From assembly GCA_035940575.1 (NCBI GenBank), contig DASZER010000004.1, forward strand, positions 15,610-79,609: DNA of 64,000 nucleotides, in the 5' to 3' direction. Positions 44,864 through 54,090 of this stretch are shown here, piece after piece. The notes below the pieces were generated by a model, which saw nothing but the letters and a program-made list of their open reading frames with translations, searched no databases and was not told the origin of the DNA. Source of the DNA: BP-191 sp035940575 (lineage in GTDB: Bacteria; Actinomycetota; Actinomycetes; BP-191). The stretch's first letter is position 1; each line of letters opens with the position of its first letter. Both the position numbers and the translations under genes were made by a program.

Positions 44864-45388
44864 GTGGCTCAGGAGACGTACGCGAAGCTCAACACGACCA
44901 TGGGCACCATCGAGGTACGCCTGTTCCCGAACCACGCCCCCAAGACGGTCGAGAACTTCGTCGGCCTCGCCGAGGGCACCAAGGAGTGGAAGCACCCGCA
45001 GACCGGCGAGAAGGGTGCCCGCAAGCTCTACGACGGCACGATCTTCCACCGCGTGATCAGCGGCTTCATGATCCAGGGCGGCGACCCGCTCGGCCGCGGC
45101 ACCGGCGGCCCCGGCTACCAGTTCGGCGACGAGATCCACCCCGAGCTCGCGTTCACCAAGCCGTACCTGCTCGCGATGGCGAACGCCGGCCCCGGCACCA
45201 ACGGCTCCCAGTTCTTCATCACCGTGGCCCCGACCACGTGGCTCACGGGCAAGCACACGATCTTCGGCGAGGTCGTCGAGGGCACCGACGTCGTCGACGC
45301 GATCGCCGAGGCCGACACCGGCCCGATGGACAAGCCGGTCAAGGACATCGTGATCGAGTCGGTCGTCATCGAGCGGCGGGACGCGTAG
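44864..45388 (+). CDS. ppiA: Peptidyl-prolyl cis-trans isomerase (cyclophilin)
   Basis: The 174-residue cytosolic cyclophilin has the family active-site segments IFHRVISGFMIQGGDPLGRGTGGPGYQFGDE, LAMANAGPGTNGSQFFITVAPTTWLTGKHTIFGEV. It speeds proline isomerisation in folding proteins. GTG 44864 follows GAGGGAG. The order after tRNA-Ala matches Rv0009. Confidence 0.96.
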   Translation: MAQETYAKLNTTMGTIEVRLFPNHAPKTVENFVGLAEGTKEWKHPQTGEKGARKLYDGTIFHRVISGFMIQGGDPLGRGTGGPGYQFGDEIHPELAFTKPYLLAMANAGPGTNGSQFFITVAPTTWLTGKHTIFGEVVEGTDVVDAIAEADTGPMDKPVKDIVIESVVIERRDA

Positions 45389-45393
45389 CGCGG

Positions 45394-46344
45394 ATGACGG
45401 AGCCGACCGCGCCGGAGGACGAGGCCGCGCCGACCTGCTACCGCCACCCGGACAGGGAGACCTACGTCCGGTGCACGCGGTGCGACAGGCCGATCTGCCC
45501 GGACTGCATGAACACCGCGGCGGTCGGCTTCCAGTGCCCCGAGTGCGTCCGCGAGGGCAACAAGTCGGTCCGCCAGGCGCGGACGGTCTTCGGCGGGCGC
45601 GTCGGCGCCGACGCGAACGTCACCAAGGTCCTGATCGGCCTGAACGTCATCGCGTTCGTCGCGCAGCTCGCCAGCAAGAAGTTCACCGACGACTTCATGA
45701 TGCAGTCGCTGCGCGTGGTGTTCGACGGCCAGTACTACCGGATGCTGACGAGCGCGTTCCTCCACGACGACCGGTTCTTCCTGCACATCGCGTTCAACAT
45801 GTACGCGCTGCTGCTCGTCGGCAGCCAGATCGAGCGCCTGCTCGGCGCCACCCGCTACGTCGTGCTGTACCTCGTCGCCGCGCTCGGCGGCTCGGTCGCG
45901 ACGCTGCTGTTCATGGCGCCGGTCAGCCTCAACCGCGAGGGCGAGCTGGTGATCGCCGCGTCGCTCGGCGCGAGCGGCGCGATCTTCGGCCTGTTCGGAG
46001 CGTTCTTCGTGCTGCTGCGCCGGCTCAAGGCCGACACGTCGCAGGTGCTCCTGCTGATCGGCATCAACCTCGCGATCGGGTTCGCCGCGGGCGGCTACAT
46101 CAACAACTACGCGCACCTCGGCGGCCTGGTGGCCGGCGGCGCGGTGGCGTACGCGATGGCCAACGCCCCCGCGGGCAGCAGGCGCTCGCTGTTCCAGTAC
46201 GGCGGCGCGGTGCTCGTCACGGTCGCCCTGCTCGTCGCCACCGCCTGGCGCGCGGCCGACTGGAAGGCCGACGGCTACGAGACCGTCGTCATCAACTCCG
46301 TCAGCGACGAGGCGGCCTCCGCCGCGGTGGTCCCGAGCCTGTAG
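45394..46344 (+). CDS. Rhomboid intramembrane protease with N-terminal zinc ribbon
   Basis: The 316-residue protein has a B-box/zinc-ribbon head (CYRHPDRETYVRCTRCDRPICPDCMNTAAVGFQCPEC) and six or seven transmembrane helices of the rhomboid fold. The catalytic Ser194 lies in SLGASGAIFGLFG and His241 in NNYAHLGGLVAGG. His131 and Asn135 (LHIAFNMY) can form the oxyanion site. It cuts transmembrane substrates; targets are unknown. Its 3' end overlaps the minus-strand PH-domain gene by 70 bases. Confidence 0.92.
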   Translation: MTEPTAPEDEAAPTCYRHPDRETYVRCTRCDRPICPDCMNTAAVGFQCPECVREGNKSVRQARTVFGGRVGADANVTKVLIGLNVIAFVAQLASKKFTDDFMMQSLRVVFDGQYYRMLTSAFLHDDRFFLHIAFNMYALLLVGSQIERLLGATRYVVLYLVAALGGSVATLLFMAPVSLNREGELVIAASLGASGAIFGLFGAFFVLLRRLKADTSQVLLLIGINLAIGFAAGGYINNYAHLGGLVAGGAVAYAMANAPAGSRRSLFQYGGAVLVTVALLVATAWRAADWKADGYETVVINSVSDEAASAAVVPSL

Positions 46345-46688
46345 GCCGGCACCACGATCAGCCGGTCGCCGAGGTCGATCTCCAGCGCGTCCGAACGCCG
46401 CCGCAGCGCCTTGCCGCTCGCCGGCGTTCCGAGCGGCGTCACCGCCTGGACGAGGTGCCAGGGGATGCGGTGGCGGCTGACCCCCGAGACGACCTCGATG
46501 CCCCGGGCGTCGGCGCGCAGCGTCGGCCGGAACAGCACCGCGCGCAGCGCCTCGGCGCCCGCGACGACGGCGATCACGACGAACAGGAAGCGGCCGGGTG
46601 GCGCCGTGCGCACGGCCACGGCGGCACCGGTCAGCGCGGTCGCGGCGAGGACCGCGGCCAGCGTGGGGCTGACCGCGTACGACCTCAT
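46275..46688 (-). CDS. PH-domain membrane protein (Rv0010c-like)
   Basis: The 137-residue protein has two N-terminal transmembrane helices (about 6-27 and 33-55) and a bacterial PH-like domain (PTLRADARGIEVVSGVSRHRIPWHLVQAVTPLGTP...LEIDLGDRLIVVPAYRLG). It corresponds by position and layout to M. tuberculosis Rv0010c. The role is unknown. Its 3' end overlaps the rhomboid gene on the other strand by 70 bases, which is unusually long. Confidence 0.8.
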   Translation of the reverse strand: MRSYAVSPTLAAVLAATALTGAAVAVRTAPPGRFLFVVIAVVAGAEALRAVLFRPTLRADARGIEVVSGVSRHRIPWHLVQAVTPLGTPASGKALRRRSDALEIDLGDRLIVVPAYRLGTTAAEAASSLTELMTTVS

Positions 46689-47398
46689 CCGGTGAAGCGC
46701 GGGCGACCGGGCACGGGGCGGGCCGGGGGCGCGGGCGGCGCCTCCGGGTTCACGAGCGTGAACGCCAGCACCTCGTAGTCGGTGCCGGGGCACTCGGCGC
46801 CGAACTCGTACGTCCCGCCCTTGATGTCGGGGAGGGTGAACGAGCCGGAGAAGCTCTTGCCGTTCAGCGTGACGCCGGTGACCTCGATGTCGCCGAAGTA
46901 GACGACGACGTCGCCGCCCCAGCAGTTGGTCCCGGTGAACGTCACCTTCTCGCCCGGCTTGCCGGTCGTCTTGCTCAGGTGGAAGTCGCCCTCGTACGCC
47001 AGCACGTCGAACGGCACGGCCTCGCTCACGCGGCTCGAGGTCTCCCCGCCGGGCGGCGTGCAGTCGGCGATCATCGCGCTGACGCTCGCGTCCGCGCCGG
47101 CGACGGCGGTGTCGGGGACGGTGACGTTGGCGGTGAAGTGACCCTCGGCGTCGGCGATGGTGTTGACGTTCGTCACACCGTCGGTGCCGTCGGGCTTCGT
47201 GTAGAACAGCCGGACCACGACGCCGTCGTCGGCGCAGGTGGGGTCGGTCGCGTCGCCGGTGACCGTGAACGACTCGCTCGGGTGCGCCTCGTCCGGCGTG
47301 ACGGTGATCGGGAACTCGTTCGCCGCCCACGCCGGGGCGTGCACCAGCGACGCCACCAGGGCGAGCGTCATCGCTCCGCCGACCACGATCCTGCGCAT
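46685..47398 (-). CDS. Secreted Ig-like protein A with C-terminal FTG motif
   Basis: The 237-residue protein has a signal peptide (about 1-25, AWAAN) and two beta-sandwich halves. The first is PDEAHPSESFTVTGDATDPTCADDGVVVRLFYTKPDG, the second is TGKPGEKVTFTGTNCWGGDVVVYFGD...ECPGTDYEV with two conserved Cys. It ends in a Pro/Ala-rich stretch PPARPVPGRPRFTG. Two paralogues (48848 and 49579) share the NCWG/NCYG motif, the CPGT-Y motif and the last three residues FTG. It has no membrane anchor. The function is unknown. Confidence 0.72.
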   Translation of the reverse strand: MRRIVVGGAMTLALVASLVHAPAWAANEFPITVTPDEAHPSESFTVTGDATDPTCADDGVVVRLFYTKPDGTDGVTNVNTIADAEGHFTANVTVPDTAVAGADASVSAMIADCTPPGGETSSRVSEAVPFDVLAYEGDFHLSKTTGKPGEKVTFTGTNCWGGDVVVYFGDIEVTGVTLNGKSFSGSFTLPDIKGGTYEFGAECPGTDYEVLAFTLVNPEAPPAPPARPVPGRPRFTG

Positions 47399-47445
47399 GA
47401 GGGACCCCGTTTCGCTCGAATACTTCCGGCGACGCTACAGGCGAA

Positions 47446-48042
47446 CTACCCCGGAGGGATGGTTTTGCGCGAACTCGTCCGGGCCGCGTCGCGGTACGCG
47501 CGCGACTCCCTGATGATCCGGCCGTCCAGGTAGTAGTCGATCGAGCGGGTCGTGCCGCCCTCGCGGATCACCTGCGCGGCGGTCTCGAAGCGCGCCGGCA
47601 CCCGCCCCATCCGGTCGCGGAAGAGTTGCACGCGCGACGCGGTCGCGAAGTCCGTGTACTCCTCGTGCGGCAGCCACGGGCCGTCGCCGCAGATGTCGAC
47701 GTCGTCCACCTCGGGCCACAGCGCCAGCATGTCCCGCGCCGCCTCCGCCGCGACCGGCAGGTGCTCGACGAACGCGTCGAGCGACCACTCCGGCACCCCG
47801 CGCACGTAGACGCCCACGTGGCCGTCCTCGACCGTGATGCTCACGACCTCGGAGCGGGTCGCGGCGAGGTACGCCGCCGACGCCTCCCGCACCTCCGCGT
47901 CCGTCGGCTCGCGCCCGACGACCGTCGCGAGCGGCCGCGCCGTCGGGCTCGCTGTCGGGGTCGCGGCCGGTCGCGGGTCGCCCGACGCGCCGCAGGCGGC
48001 GAGCGCCAGCGCGGCGGCGGCGAGGGCGGGGACGAGGCGCAT
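47446..48042 (-). CDS. Lipoprotein of unknown function
   Basis: The 198-residue protein has a lipoprotein signal (MRLVPALAAAALALAACGAS, Cys17). A Pro/Thr-rich linker leads to a soluble domain with VREASAAYLAATRSEVVSITVEDGHVGVYVRGVP and VDICGDGPWLPHEEYTDFATASRVQLFRDRMG. No family is recognised. It diverges from the L,D-transpeptidase gene. Confidence 0.6.
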   Translation of the reverse strand: MRLVPALAAAALALAACGASGDPRPAATPTASPTARPLATVVGREPTDAEVREASAAYLAATRSEVVSITVEDGHVGVYVRGVPEWSLDAFVEHLPVAAEAARDMLALWPEVDDVDICGDGPWLPHEEYTDFATASRVQLFRDRMGRVPARFETAAQVIREGGTTRSIDYYLDGRIIRESRAYRDAARTSSRKTIPPG

Positions 48043-48092
48043 CGCCGACGACGCTACCTCGGGCCGGGTCGCCGGGCCGTAGCATCGACCGC

Positions 48093-48851
48093 GTGCGGTA
48101 CGTCCTCCGCGCCGCGCTCGCGGCGTCCCTGCTGGCCCTGCCCGCGTGCGGGTCCCCGGACGGCATCGTCGCCAAGGCCCCGTCGCCCTCGGCGACGGCG
48201 ACCGCGCCGGGGCCGTTCCGCCGCACGCCGCTGCCCGCCCGCACCGCGGCGGCGTTCCCCGCCTACGCCGTCCACGCCACCGGCGCCTCGGTCGGCGTCT
48301 ACGACAAGCCGGGCGGCCGCGTCGTCCGCACGTTCGCCAACCCGCAGCCCTCGGGCGCGCCGCTGGTCTTCCTGCTCGTCACCGACCAGAGGGACTGGCT
48401 GCGCGTCCAGCTCCCCGCGCGCCCCAACGGCTCCACAGGCTGGGTCCGCCGCGCGGACGTGAGCGTGCGCGGCGTGGCGTACCGCGTCGACGTCCTGCGC
48501 GGCGCGCACGAGCTGCGCCTCTACGAGCACGGCGTGCTGGTGCGCACGTTCCCCGTCGGCATCGGCACGTCGCGGACGCCGACGCCGGGCGGCACGTTCT
48601 ACCTCAAGGAGCTGCTCCGGCCGCCGAACCCGAACGGCGACTACGGCCCGTACGCGTACGGCCTGTCGGGGTTCTCGAACGTCCTGTCGTCGTTCAACGG
48701 CGGCGACGGGGTCATCGGCATCCACGGCACCAACGACCCGTCGTCCGTCGGCCGCGACGTCAGCCACGGCTGCATCCGGCTGCGGAACGCGGACGTGACG
48801 TACCTCGCGGAGCGGCTCCCGCTCGGCACGCCCGTCCGGATCCTCGCCTAG
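48093..48851 (+). CDS. L,D-transpeptidase (YkuD) lipoprotein
   Basis: The 252-residue enzyme forms 3-3 wall crosslinks or attaches proteins to the wall. It has a lipoprotein signal (lipobox LPAC, Cys19), an SH3-like domain (about 60-125; VYDKPGGRVVRTFANPQ...WLRVQLPARPNGSTGWVRRADV) and a YkuD domain. The catalytic motif is HGTN (His211) ... SHGCIRL (Cys227). Its last 4 bases overlap the FTG-motif gene on the other strand. Confidence 0.92.
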   Translation: MRYVLRAALAASLLALPACGSPDGIVAKAPSPSATATAPGPFRRTPLPARTAAAFPAYAVHATGASVGVYDKPGGRVVRTFANPQPSGAPLVFLLVTDQRDWLRVQLPARPNGSTGWVRRADVSVRGVAYRVDVLRGAHELRLYEHGVLVRTFPVGIGTSRTPTPGGTFYLKELLRPPNPNGDYGPYAYGLSGFSNVLSSFNGGDGVIGIHGTNDPSSVGRDVSHGCIRLRNADVTYLAERLPLGTPVRILA

Positions 48852-49573
48852 CCCGTGAAGCCCGGCTCCGCCGGGACCGGCGTCGCGGGCGGGGCGGCGG
48901 GGGGTGCCGCGGCGCCCACCACGGTGAGCTCCGCGGGCGGGTAGGCCGTCCCCGGGCACGACGCGACGAAGGCGTACTCGCCGGGTCTCGCCGCGGCCGG
49001 GATCACGTACGTCGCGGTGAACTCGTTCGGGCTCGGTCCCGGCGTCCGCCGGATGCCCTCGTAGATGCCCTGGTCGAGGCCCTGGCCGCGGAACGCCAGC
49101 CTGATCTCCGGCCCCCAGCAGTTCGTCCCGTGGAGCGCCACCCGCGTGCCTGCCGGGGCCGACGCGGGCGTGACGGTGAGGGCGCCGGCGTGCGGCACGA
49201 TGTCGACGGCGACCGTGTTCGAGTACGCCGGCCCGTCCGGGCACTGGGCGTGCCCCTGGATCGACCCGGCGCCGGCCCACGCCTGCTCCGGCACCGGGAC
49301 CGACGTGCTGTAGCCGCCCTCGGCGTCGGTGGTGCCCTCGACCTGCGCGAACCGCGACTCGCCGTAGTACGCGTAGGTGATGTCGACGAAGTACGGCGCG
49401 CCCGCGCAGCCCGGCACCGATCCCGTGACCGCGAACGCGTCACCGGGGCGTGCCGACCCCGGCGTCACCGTGATCGTGTGCGCCGGCTCCCGCGCCGCGA
49501 GCGGCGCGCCGGGGACCGCCGCCAGCGCGGCCGTCAGGGCCGCGCCGGCGACGAGGGCGCGCGCGGCGCGCAC
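48848..49573 (-). CDS. Secreted Ig-like protein B with C-terminal FTG motif
   Basis: The 241-residue protein has a signal peptide (about 1-30, LVAGAALTAALAAVPGAPLAARE) and two Ig-like halves (TVTPGSARPGDAFAVTGSVPGC..., TVTPASAPAGTRVALHGTNCWGPEIRLAFRGQG...SCPGTAYPPAELTVVG). It ends PPATPVPAEPGFTG. It is a paralogue of the proteins at 46685 and 49579 and starts 5 bases after the latter's stop, so the two form an operon. The function is unknown. Confidence 0.72.
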   Translation of the reverse strand: MRAARALVAGAALTAALAAVPGAPLAAREPAHTITVTPGSARPGDAFAVTGSVPGCAGAPYFVDITYAYYGESRFAQVEGTTDAEGGYSTSVPVPEQAWAGAGSIQGHAQCPDGPAYSNTVAVDIVPHAGALTVTPASAPAGTRVALHGTNCWGPEIRLAFRGQGLDQGIYEGIRRTPGPSPNEFTATYVIPAAARPGEYAFVASCPGTAYPPAELTVVGAAAPPAAPPATPVPAEPGFTG

Positions 49574-49578
49574 CGCCG

Positions 49579-50316
49579 TTATCCGGTGAAGTTGGGGGTG
49601 TCCACGACAGGGGTCGCCGGCGGCGCGGCGGGCGGGGCCGAGGGCGTCGGCGGGTTGGACGCGCCCGCGCCCGCGACCACGGTGAACGGCGCGAGGTTGT
49701 AGTCGGTGCCGGGGCAGGCCGCCGCGAACGCGTAGCTGCCGGGGCCCGCCTCGTCCGGGATCGTGAACGTGCCGCTGAACGTCTTGTCCGGCGCCAGCAC
49801 GACGTCGACCTCGTACGGGAACTCCTCGCCGTCGCCGAACGCCACGGTGACGTCGCCGCCGTAGCAGTTGGTGCCGTGGACGGTGACCGTGGTGCCGGTC
49901 TCGCCGGAGGTCGGGTCGACCGTCAGCGTGCCCTCGTACGCCTCGACCTCGAGGTTGACGGTGTTGCTGTTCTGCGAGCCGCCGCCGCACGCGACCGCCG
50001 CGCTGACGCTCGCGGCCTCGCCCGCGGTCGCGTCCTCGGGCAGCGCGATCGCCTGGGTGAACTCGCCCGAGGCGTCCGTCGTGCCGTTCGCGGTGGCGGT
50101 GCCCGTGCTCTCGTCGGGCTTCGTGTAGGTGATCGTCACGGTGTACGCGACGCTGTTGCAGTCGGTGGTCCCGGTGACGGTGGTCTGCTCGCCCGGCTTG
50201 AGCGTCGTGGGCGCGGCGGTGATGGAGACGTTGGACCCGGCGCCCGCGGGCGCGACGGGGAACGCGGTCATGGCGGCGGTCGCCGCGACGGCGAACGCGA
50301 GACGGGACAGACGCAT
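49579..50316 (-). CDS. Secreted Ig-like protein C with C-terminal FTG motif
   Basis: The 245-residue protein has a signal peptide (about 1-26, AFPVAPAGAGS) and two Ig-like halves (ITAAPTTLKPGEQTTVTGTTDC..., LTVDPTSGETGTTVTVHGTNCYGGDVTVAFGDG...ACPGTDYNLAPFTVV). A Pro/Ala tail ends TPVVDTPNFTG. ATG 50316 follows GGGAGG. It is the first gene of an operon with paralogue B. Confidence 0.74.
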   Translation of the reverse strand: MRLSRLAFAVAATAAMTAFPVAPAGAGSNVSITAAPTTLKPGEQTTVTGTTDCNSVAYTVTITYTKPDESTGTATANGTTDASGEFTQAIALPEDATAGEAASVSAAVACGGGSQNSNTVNLEVEAYEGTLTVDPTSGETGTTVTVHGTNCYGGDVTVAFGDGEEFPYEVDVVLAPDKTFSGTFTIPDEAGPGSYAFAAACPGTDYNLAPFTVVAGAGASNPPTPSAPPAAPPATPVVDTPNFTG

Positions 50317-50376
50317 GGGCTGGCCTCCCGGCGGGACGGATCGGTCGGCCCGACCCTACCCATCTACGATGCGTTC

Positions 50377-51511
<1,135 letters not shown>

Positions 51512-51513
<2 letters not shown>

Positions 51514-51628
51514 GGCATGTCTCCCCAGTCCTCGACCTGCTGCGCGGCGCCCCCGACGGCGCCTCGCGGCGTTGTCGTCACCGCCGGGGACCCCGCTCGC
51601 GACGATCGAGACCGGGGAGGCATGCCCT
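51512..51628. repeat. Palindromic element with 15-base inverted ends
   Basis: AGGGCATGTCTCCCC (51512-51526) and GGGGAGGCATGCCCT (51614-51628) are inverted repeats with one mismatch, bounding about 117 bases. The interior has GCGGCGCC-type subrepeats and CCGCTCGCGACGA (51593-51605), which recurs at 55548-55560. The left end overlaps the thiolase stop and the right end the next gene's ribosome-binding site. It could be a small mobile palindrome or a long regulatory hairpin. Confidence 0.5.
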
Positions 51629-51629
51629 G

Positions 51630-51995
51630 GTGCCCTCGCGCCGCCTGACGACGAGGCTGCTGCTCGGCGCCGTCGTCCTGCTGCTCGTCGCCCGCTACGC
51701 CGGCGGCGTCTCGTGGGGGGCGCGGGCGGCGGTCGGCCTGCTGATCGCGACGCTCGTCATCCAGTGGGGCCTGGCGTCGATGCGGCCGCTGCACCCGACC
51801 GAGAAGTCGTACGAGCCGGTCGACGTCGTCGAGGAGGAGGGCGTCCCCGTCTACTCGTGCAAGGCGTGCGGCACGCAGCTCGTCCTGCTCCGCCGCGGCT
51901 CCGACAAGCCGCCCCGCCACTGCGGCGAGGCGATGGCGTACGCCGTCGTGCCCGAGAGCGCGGGCGTCCCCGACTACCCGCCCGACGACCTCTGA
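51630..51995 (+). CDS. Small membrane protein with zinc ribbon
   Basis: The 121-residue protein has two short N-terminal transmembrane helices (LLLGAVVLLLVARYAGGVSWGARAAVGLLIATLVIQWGLA). A cytosolic zinc-ribbon-like segment follows, SCKACGTQLVLLRRGSDKPPRHCGEAMAY, with CxxC and HCG. GTG 51630 follows GGGGAGG inside the palindromic element. The function is unknown. Confidence 0.7.
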   Translation: MPSRRLTTRLLLGAVVLLLVARYAGGVSWGARAAVGLLIATLVIQWGLASMRPLHPTEKSYEPVDVVEEEGVPVYSCKACGTQLVLLRRGSDKPPRHCGEAMAYAVVPESAGVPDYPPDDL

Positions 51996-51998
51996 CGG

Positions 51999-52036
51999 GC
52001 CTGGCGGGGCCGCCGCGAACGACGACCCCGCCAGGC
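51999..52036. terminator. Bidirectional terminator between convergent genes
   Basis: GCCTGGCGGGG (51999-52009) pairs perfectly with CCCCGCCAGGC (52026-52036), leaving a 16-base loop. It lies 3 bases after the stop of the small zinc-ribbon protein and just before the protease stop on the minus strand, so it can serve both. Confidence 0.75.
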
Positions 52037-52042
52037 GGCCGC

Positions 52043-53359
52043 TCAGCGCGTCTCGAACCGCAGCACCGCCCCCACCGTCGTGGCGTCCCAGTACGCGTTG
52101 ATGTCCGGTACGGCGCTGAAGTACGAGTACCCCCCGGCGACGTGGCATCCGTCGGACGGGTTGGACCGGGAGTGGATGCCTACCGCCCAGCGCTGCGTTC
52201 CCTCGTTCATGTACCAGCCACCGCCGCTGTCACCTGGGCACAGGTCGTAGGTCGTCTTGACCAGGCCGGACCTCTCCGACGCGGCGGTGTCGACGATCGT
52301 GCCGCAGGTCATCCCGGTGATCGTGTGCTGCGCCGTGTGGCACACCGTCTCGCCCACTTGGAGCGTCGTCCGCATCGTGATGGCGAGATCGACGTCGTAC
52401 GGGCTGTTCGTCGAGCTGGGGTTGTACATGTACCCGCCCGCGCTCCAGTACGCGTTGTCCTTCCGCGCCCTTGCCACGTCGACGTTCGCGTGGGGCGAGA
52501 TCCCGTACGGCCAGTTGTCGCGCAGCGGCCCCCAGTACTGCTGGCCGTGGCCCCAGCACCCGCCGGTCGAGGCGTACGCGCAGGACGGCGCCACGCCGGC
52601 GTCCTGCCAGTCGCCCGCACAGTGACCCGCCGTGATCATCCACTTGCTGCCGTCGCTGGACGCCGCGGTGAACCCCGCGGAACAGGAGGTGTCGGAGGTC
52701 CCGGGCCCGCTGCCGTCCCAGTCCAGCCCGACGGTGATGCCGGCGCGGAACGGCGCCCCGCATGACGTGCGGCTCGTGCAGGCGTCCCCGATGTCGTCAC
52801 CACCGGTCGCCTCGACGACGACGACCCGGCCGTCCTTCGCGTGCCGCGCTCGCGCCTCGTCGGCACGGGAACGCGACTTGGCGATCACCTTGACACGGTT
52901 CGTCGTGTGGTCGGCGACCGCGAAGACGCTTCGCACCATGTCCGGCGTGAGCTGCGCGTTGAGGCGCTTGGCCAGTGCCTCGAGGTCGCGCATCCGGTAC
53001 TGCGCACGGCCGACCGCGACGGAGAGCCCGTGCCGCGCGGCCGCCGCGCGGACCGTGGCAGCCGCGGCGTCGGACGTGACGTCGACGTGCTGGGTGTTGG
53101 TGCGCGGGTCGTACCAGTTGGAGCCGAGGTCGGTCGGCGCCGTACGGCCGAGCTCCTCCAGCATGCGGATGCGGTTGCCCTGCGTCAGCACCGCGGTCCT
53201 GGCGCGTGCGAGCGGGATGCCCGGGTAGTCGCGGACGTAGGCGGCGACCATGTCCGGGTAGTCCGGGAACGGTGGTGGCGACTCCGCGGCCGCGCCGGAC
53301 GGCACGACGAGCGCGGAGACGACGAGGACAGGAACGAACGGCAGAAGCCTTCTGCGCAT
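52043..53359 (-). CDS. Secreted trypsin-like serine protease (S1) with propeptide
   Basis: The 438-residue protein has a signal peptide (about 1-25) and a long helical propeptide (about 26-200) with PDYPDMVAAYVRDYPGIPL. The S1 domain follows. The catalytic triad is TAGHC (His246), HANVDVARA (Asp294) and CPGDSGGGW (Ser378). Several Cys pairs are present. The propeptide-plus-S1 layout resembles the streptogrisin/alpha-lytic group. ATG 53359 follows a GGGGGG-type purine run. Confidence 0.9.
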   Translation of the reverse strand: MRRRLLPFVPVLVVSALVVPSGAAAESPPPFPDYPDMVAAYVRDYPGIPLARARTAVLTQGNRIRMLEELGRTAPTDLGSNWYDPRTNTQHVDVTSDAAAATVRAAAARHGLSVAVGRAQYRMRDLEALAKRLNAQLTPDMVRSVFAVADHTTNRVKVIAKSRSRADEARARHAKDGRVVVVEATGGDDIGDACTSRTSCGAPFRAGITVGLDWDGSGPGTSDTSCSAGFTAASSDGSKWMITAGHCAGDWQDAGVAPSCAYASTGGCWGHGQQYWGPLRDNWPYGISPHANVDVARARKDNAYWSAGGYMYNPSSTNSPYDVDLAITMRTTLQVGETVCHTAQHTITGMTCGTIVDTAASERSGLVKTTYDLCPGDSGGGWYMNEGTQRWAVGIHSRSNPSDGCHVAGGYSYFSAVPDINAYWDATTVGAVLRFETR

Positions 53360-53450
53360 GACCCCCCCTTGGGTATGTGAGGAGGGGCACGCTAGGCGCG
53401 CGCCGACGGGCCGTCCGCGGAACGGCGAATGTCGCCCGAATGTCCGCCGG

Positions 53451-53693
53451 CTACTCGTCGGAGATGCGCTCGGCGCGTTCGCGGAGCGCCTTGTAGTCCT
53501 TGCCGCGGGTGTCGTTGACGAGCGAGTCGGTCGAGGAGAAGCCCCAGCCCTCGTACCTCACGGCCACGCGCGAGAACTTCCGCCGCAGCTCCCCGCCGCA
53601 CGCCGCGCACGGCTCGGTCCAGTCCTGGCCGAGCGGCAGCAGGTGGTCCTCGACCGAGGAGCAGGAGCGGCAGGCGTACTCGTAGACGGGCAT
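53451..53693 (-). CDS. FmdB-type zinc-ribbon protein
   Basis: The 80-residue protein begins MPVYEYACRSCSSVEDHLLPLGQDWTEPCAACGGELRRKFS, the four-cysteine FmdB zinc ribbon (CxxC...CxxC). Such small proteins occur as putative regulators. It starts at ATG 53693 (an upstream ATG at 53705 would add 4 residues) directly beside a pair of DnaA boxes. The function is unknown. Confidence 0.85.
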   Translation of the reverse strand: MPVYEYACRSCSSVEDHLLPLGQDWTEPCAACGGELRRKFSRVAVRYEGWGFSSTDSLVNDTRGKDYKALRERAERISDE

Positions 53694-53697
53694 CCGG

Positions 53698-53716
53698 TTG
53701 TCCACACTGTGGAGAA
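53698..53716. promoter_or_regulatory. Inverted DnaA-box pair upstream of the FmdB-type gene
   Basis: TTGTCCACA (53698-53706, perfect actinobacterial DnaA box) and TGTGGAGAA (53708-53716, reverse of TTCTCCACA) are separated by one base. They lie 5 bases upstream of the FmdB-type gene ATG at 53693 and 39 bases past the crgA stop. DnaA could act there as a transcription regulator. Confidence 0.7.
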
Positions 53717-53754
53717 GTCCTGGGGAGAACTACAACGGTGGAACTACAGCGGCG

Positions 53755-54015
53755 TCAGCGCCACTGCGTCGCGAGGCCGAAGCCGGTCGCGATCCACAGG
53801 AAGCCGACGACGACGTTCCACGCCTCGAGCTTGGCGACGGGGTACTCGGAGTTGGAGATGTAGTAGACGACCAGCCAGATCACGCCGATCAGCATGGTGC
53901 CGATGACCAGCGCGCCGAACCACGCGGGCGACGGCTGCTTCTTCTTCGCGGACGCGGTCGCCGCCGGCCGGACGTAGAGGTCCGGCTTCTTCTTGCGGAC
54001 CCTCGACTTGGGCAT
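53755..54015 (-). CDS. crgA: Cell-division protein CrgA
   Basis: The 86-residue protein has the CrgA head PKSRVRKKKPDLY and two transmembrane helices (FGALVIGTMLIGVIWLVVYYI and NVVVGFLWIATGFGLATQWR). CrgA coordinates FtsZ and the septal wall machinery in actinobacteria (M. tuberculosis Rv0011c). It is divergent from the DUF881 gene. Confidence 0.95.
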   Translation of the reverse strand: MPKSRVRKKKPDLYVRPAATASAKKKQPSPAWFGALVIGTMLIGVIWLVVYYISNSEYPVAKLEAWNVVVGFLWIATGFGLATQWR

Positions 54016-54090
54016 CGCGCGCACTCCCGGTCTGGTGTGTGTACGGACAGCGTCGGCTAGCGTAACGGCAACGGCGGCGAGGAGGTGAAC

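Noticed and set aside
46685..50316. FTG endings as classical LPxTG sorting signals
   Set aside because: No hydrophobic helix or positively charged tail follows the motif; the proteins end exactly at FTG.
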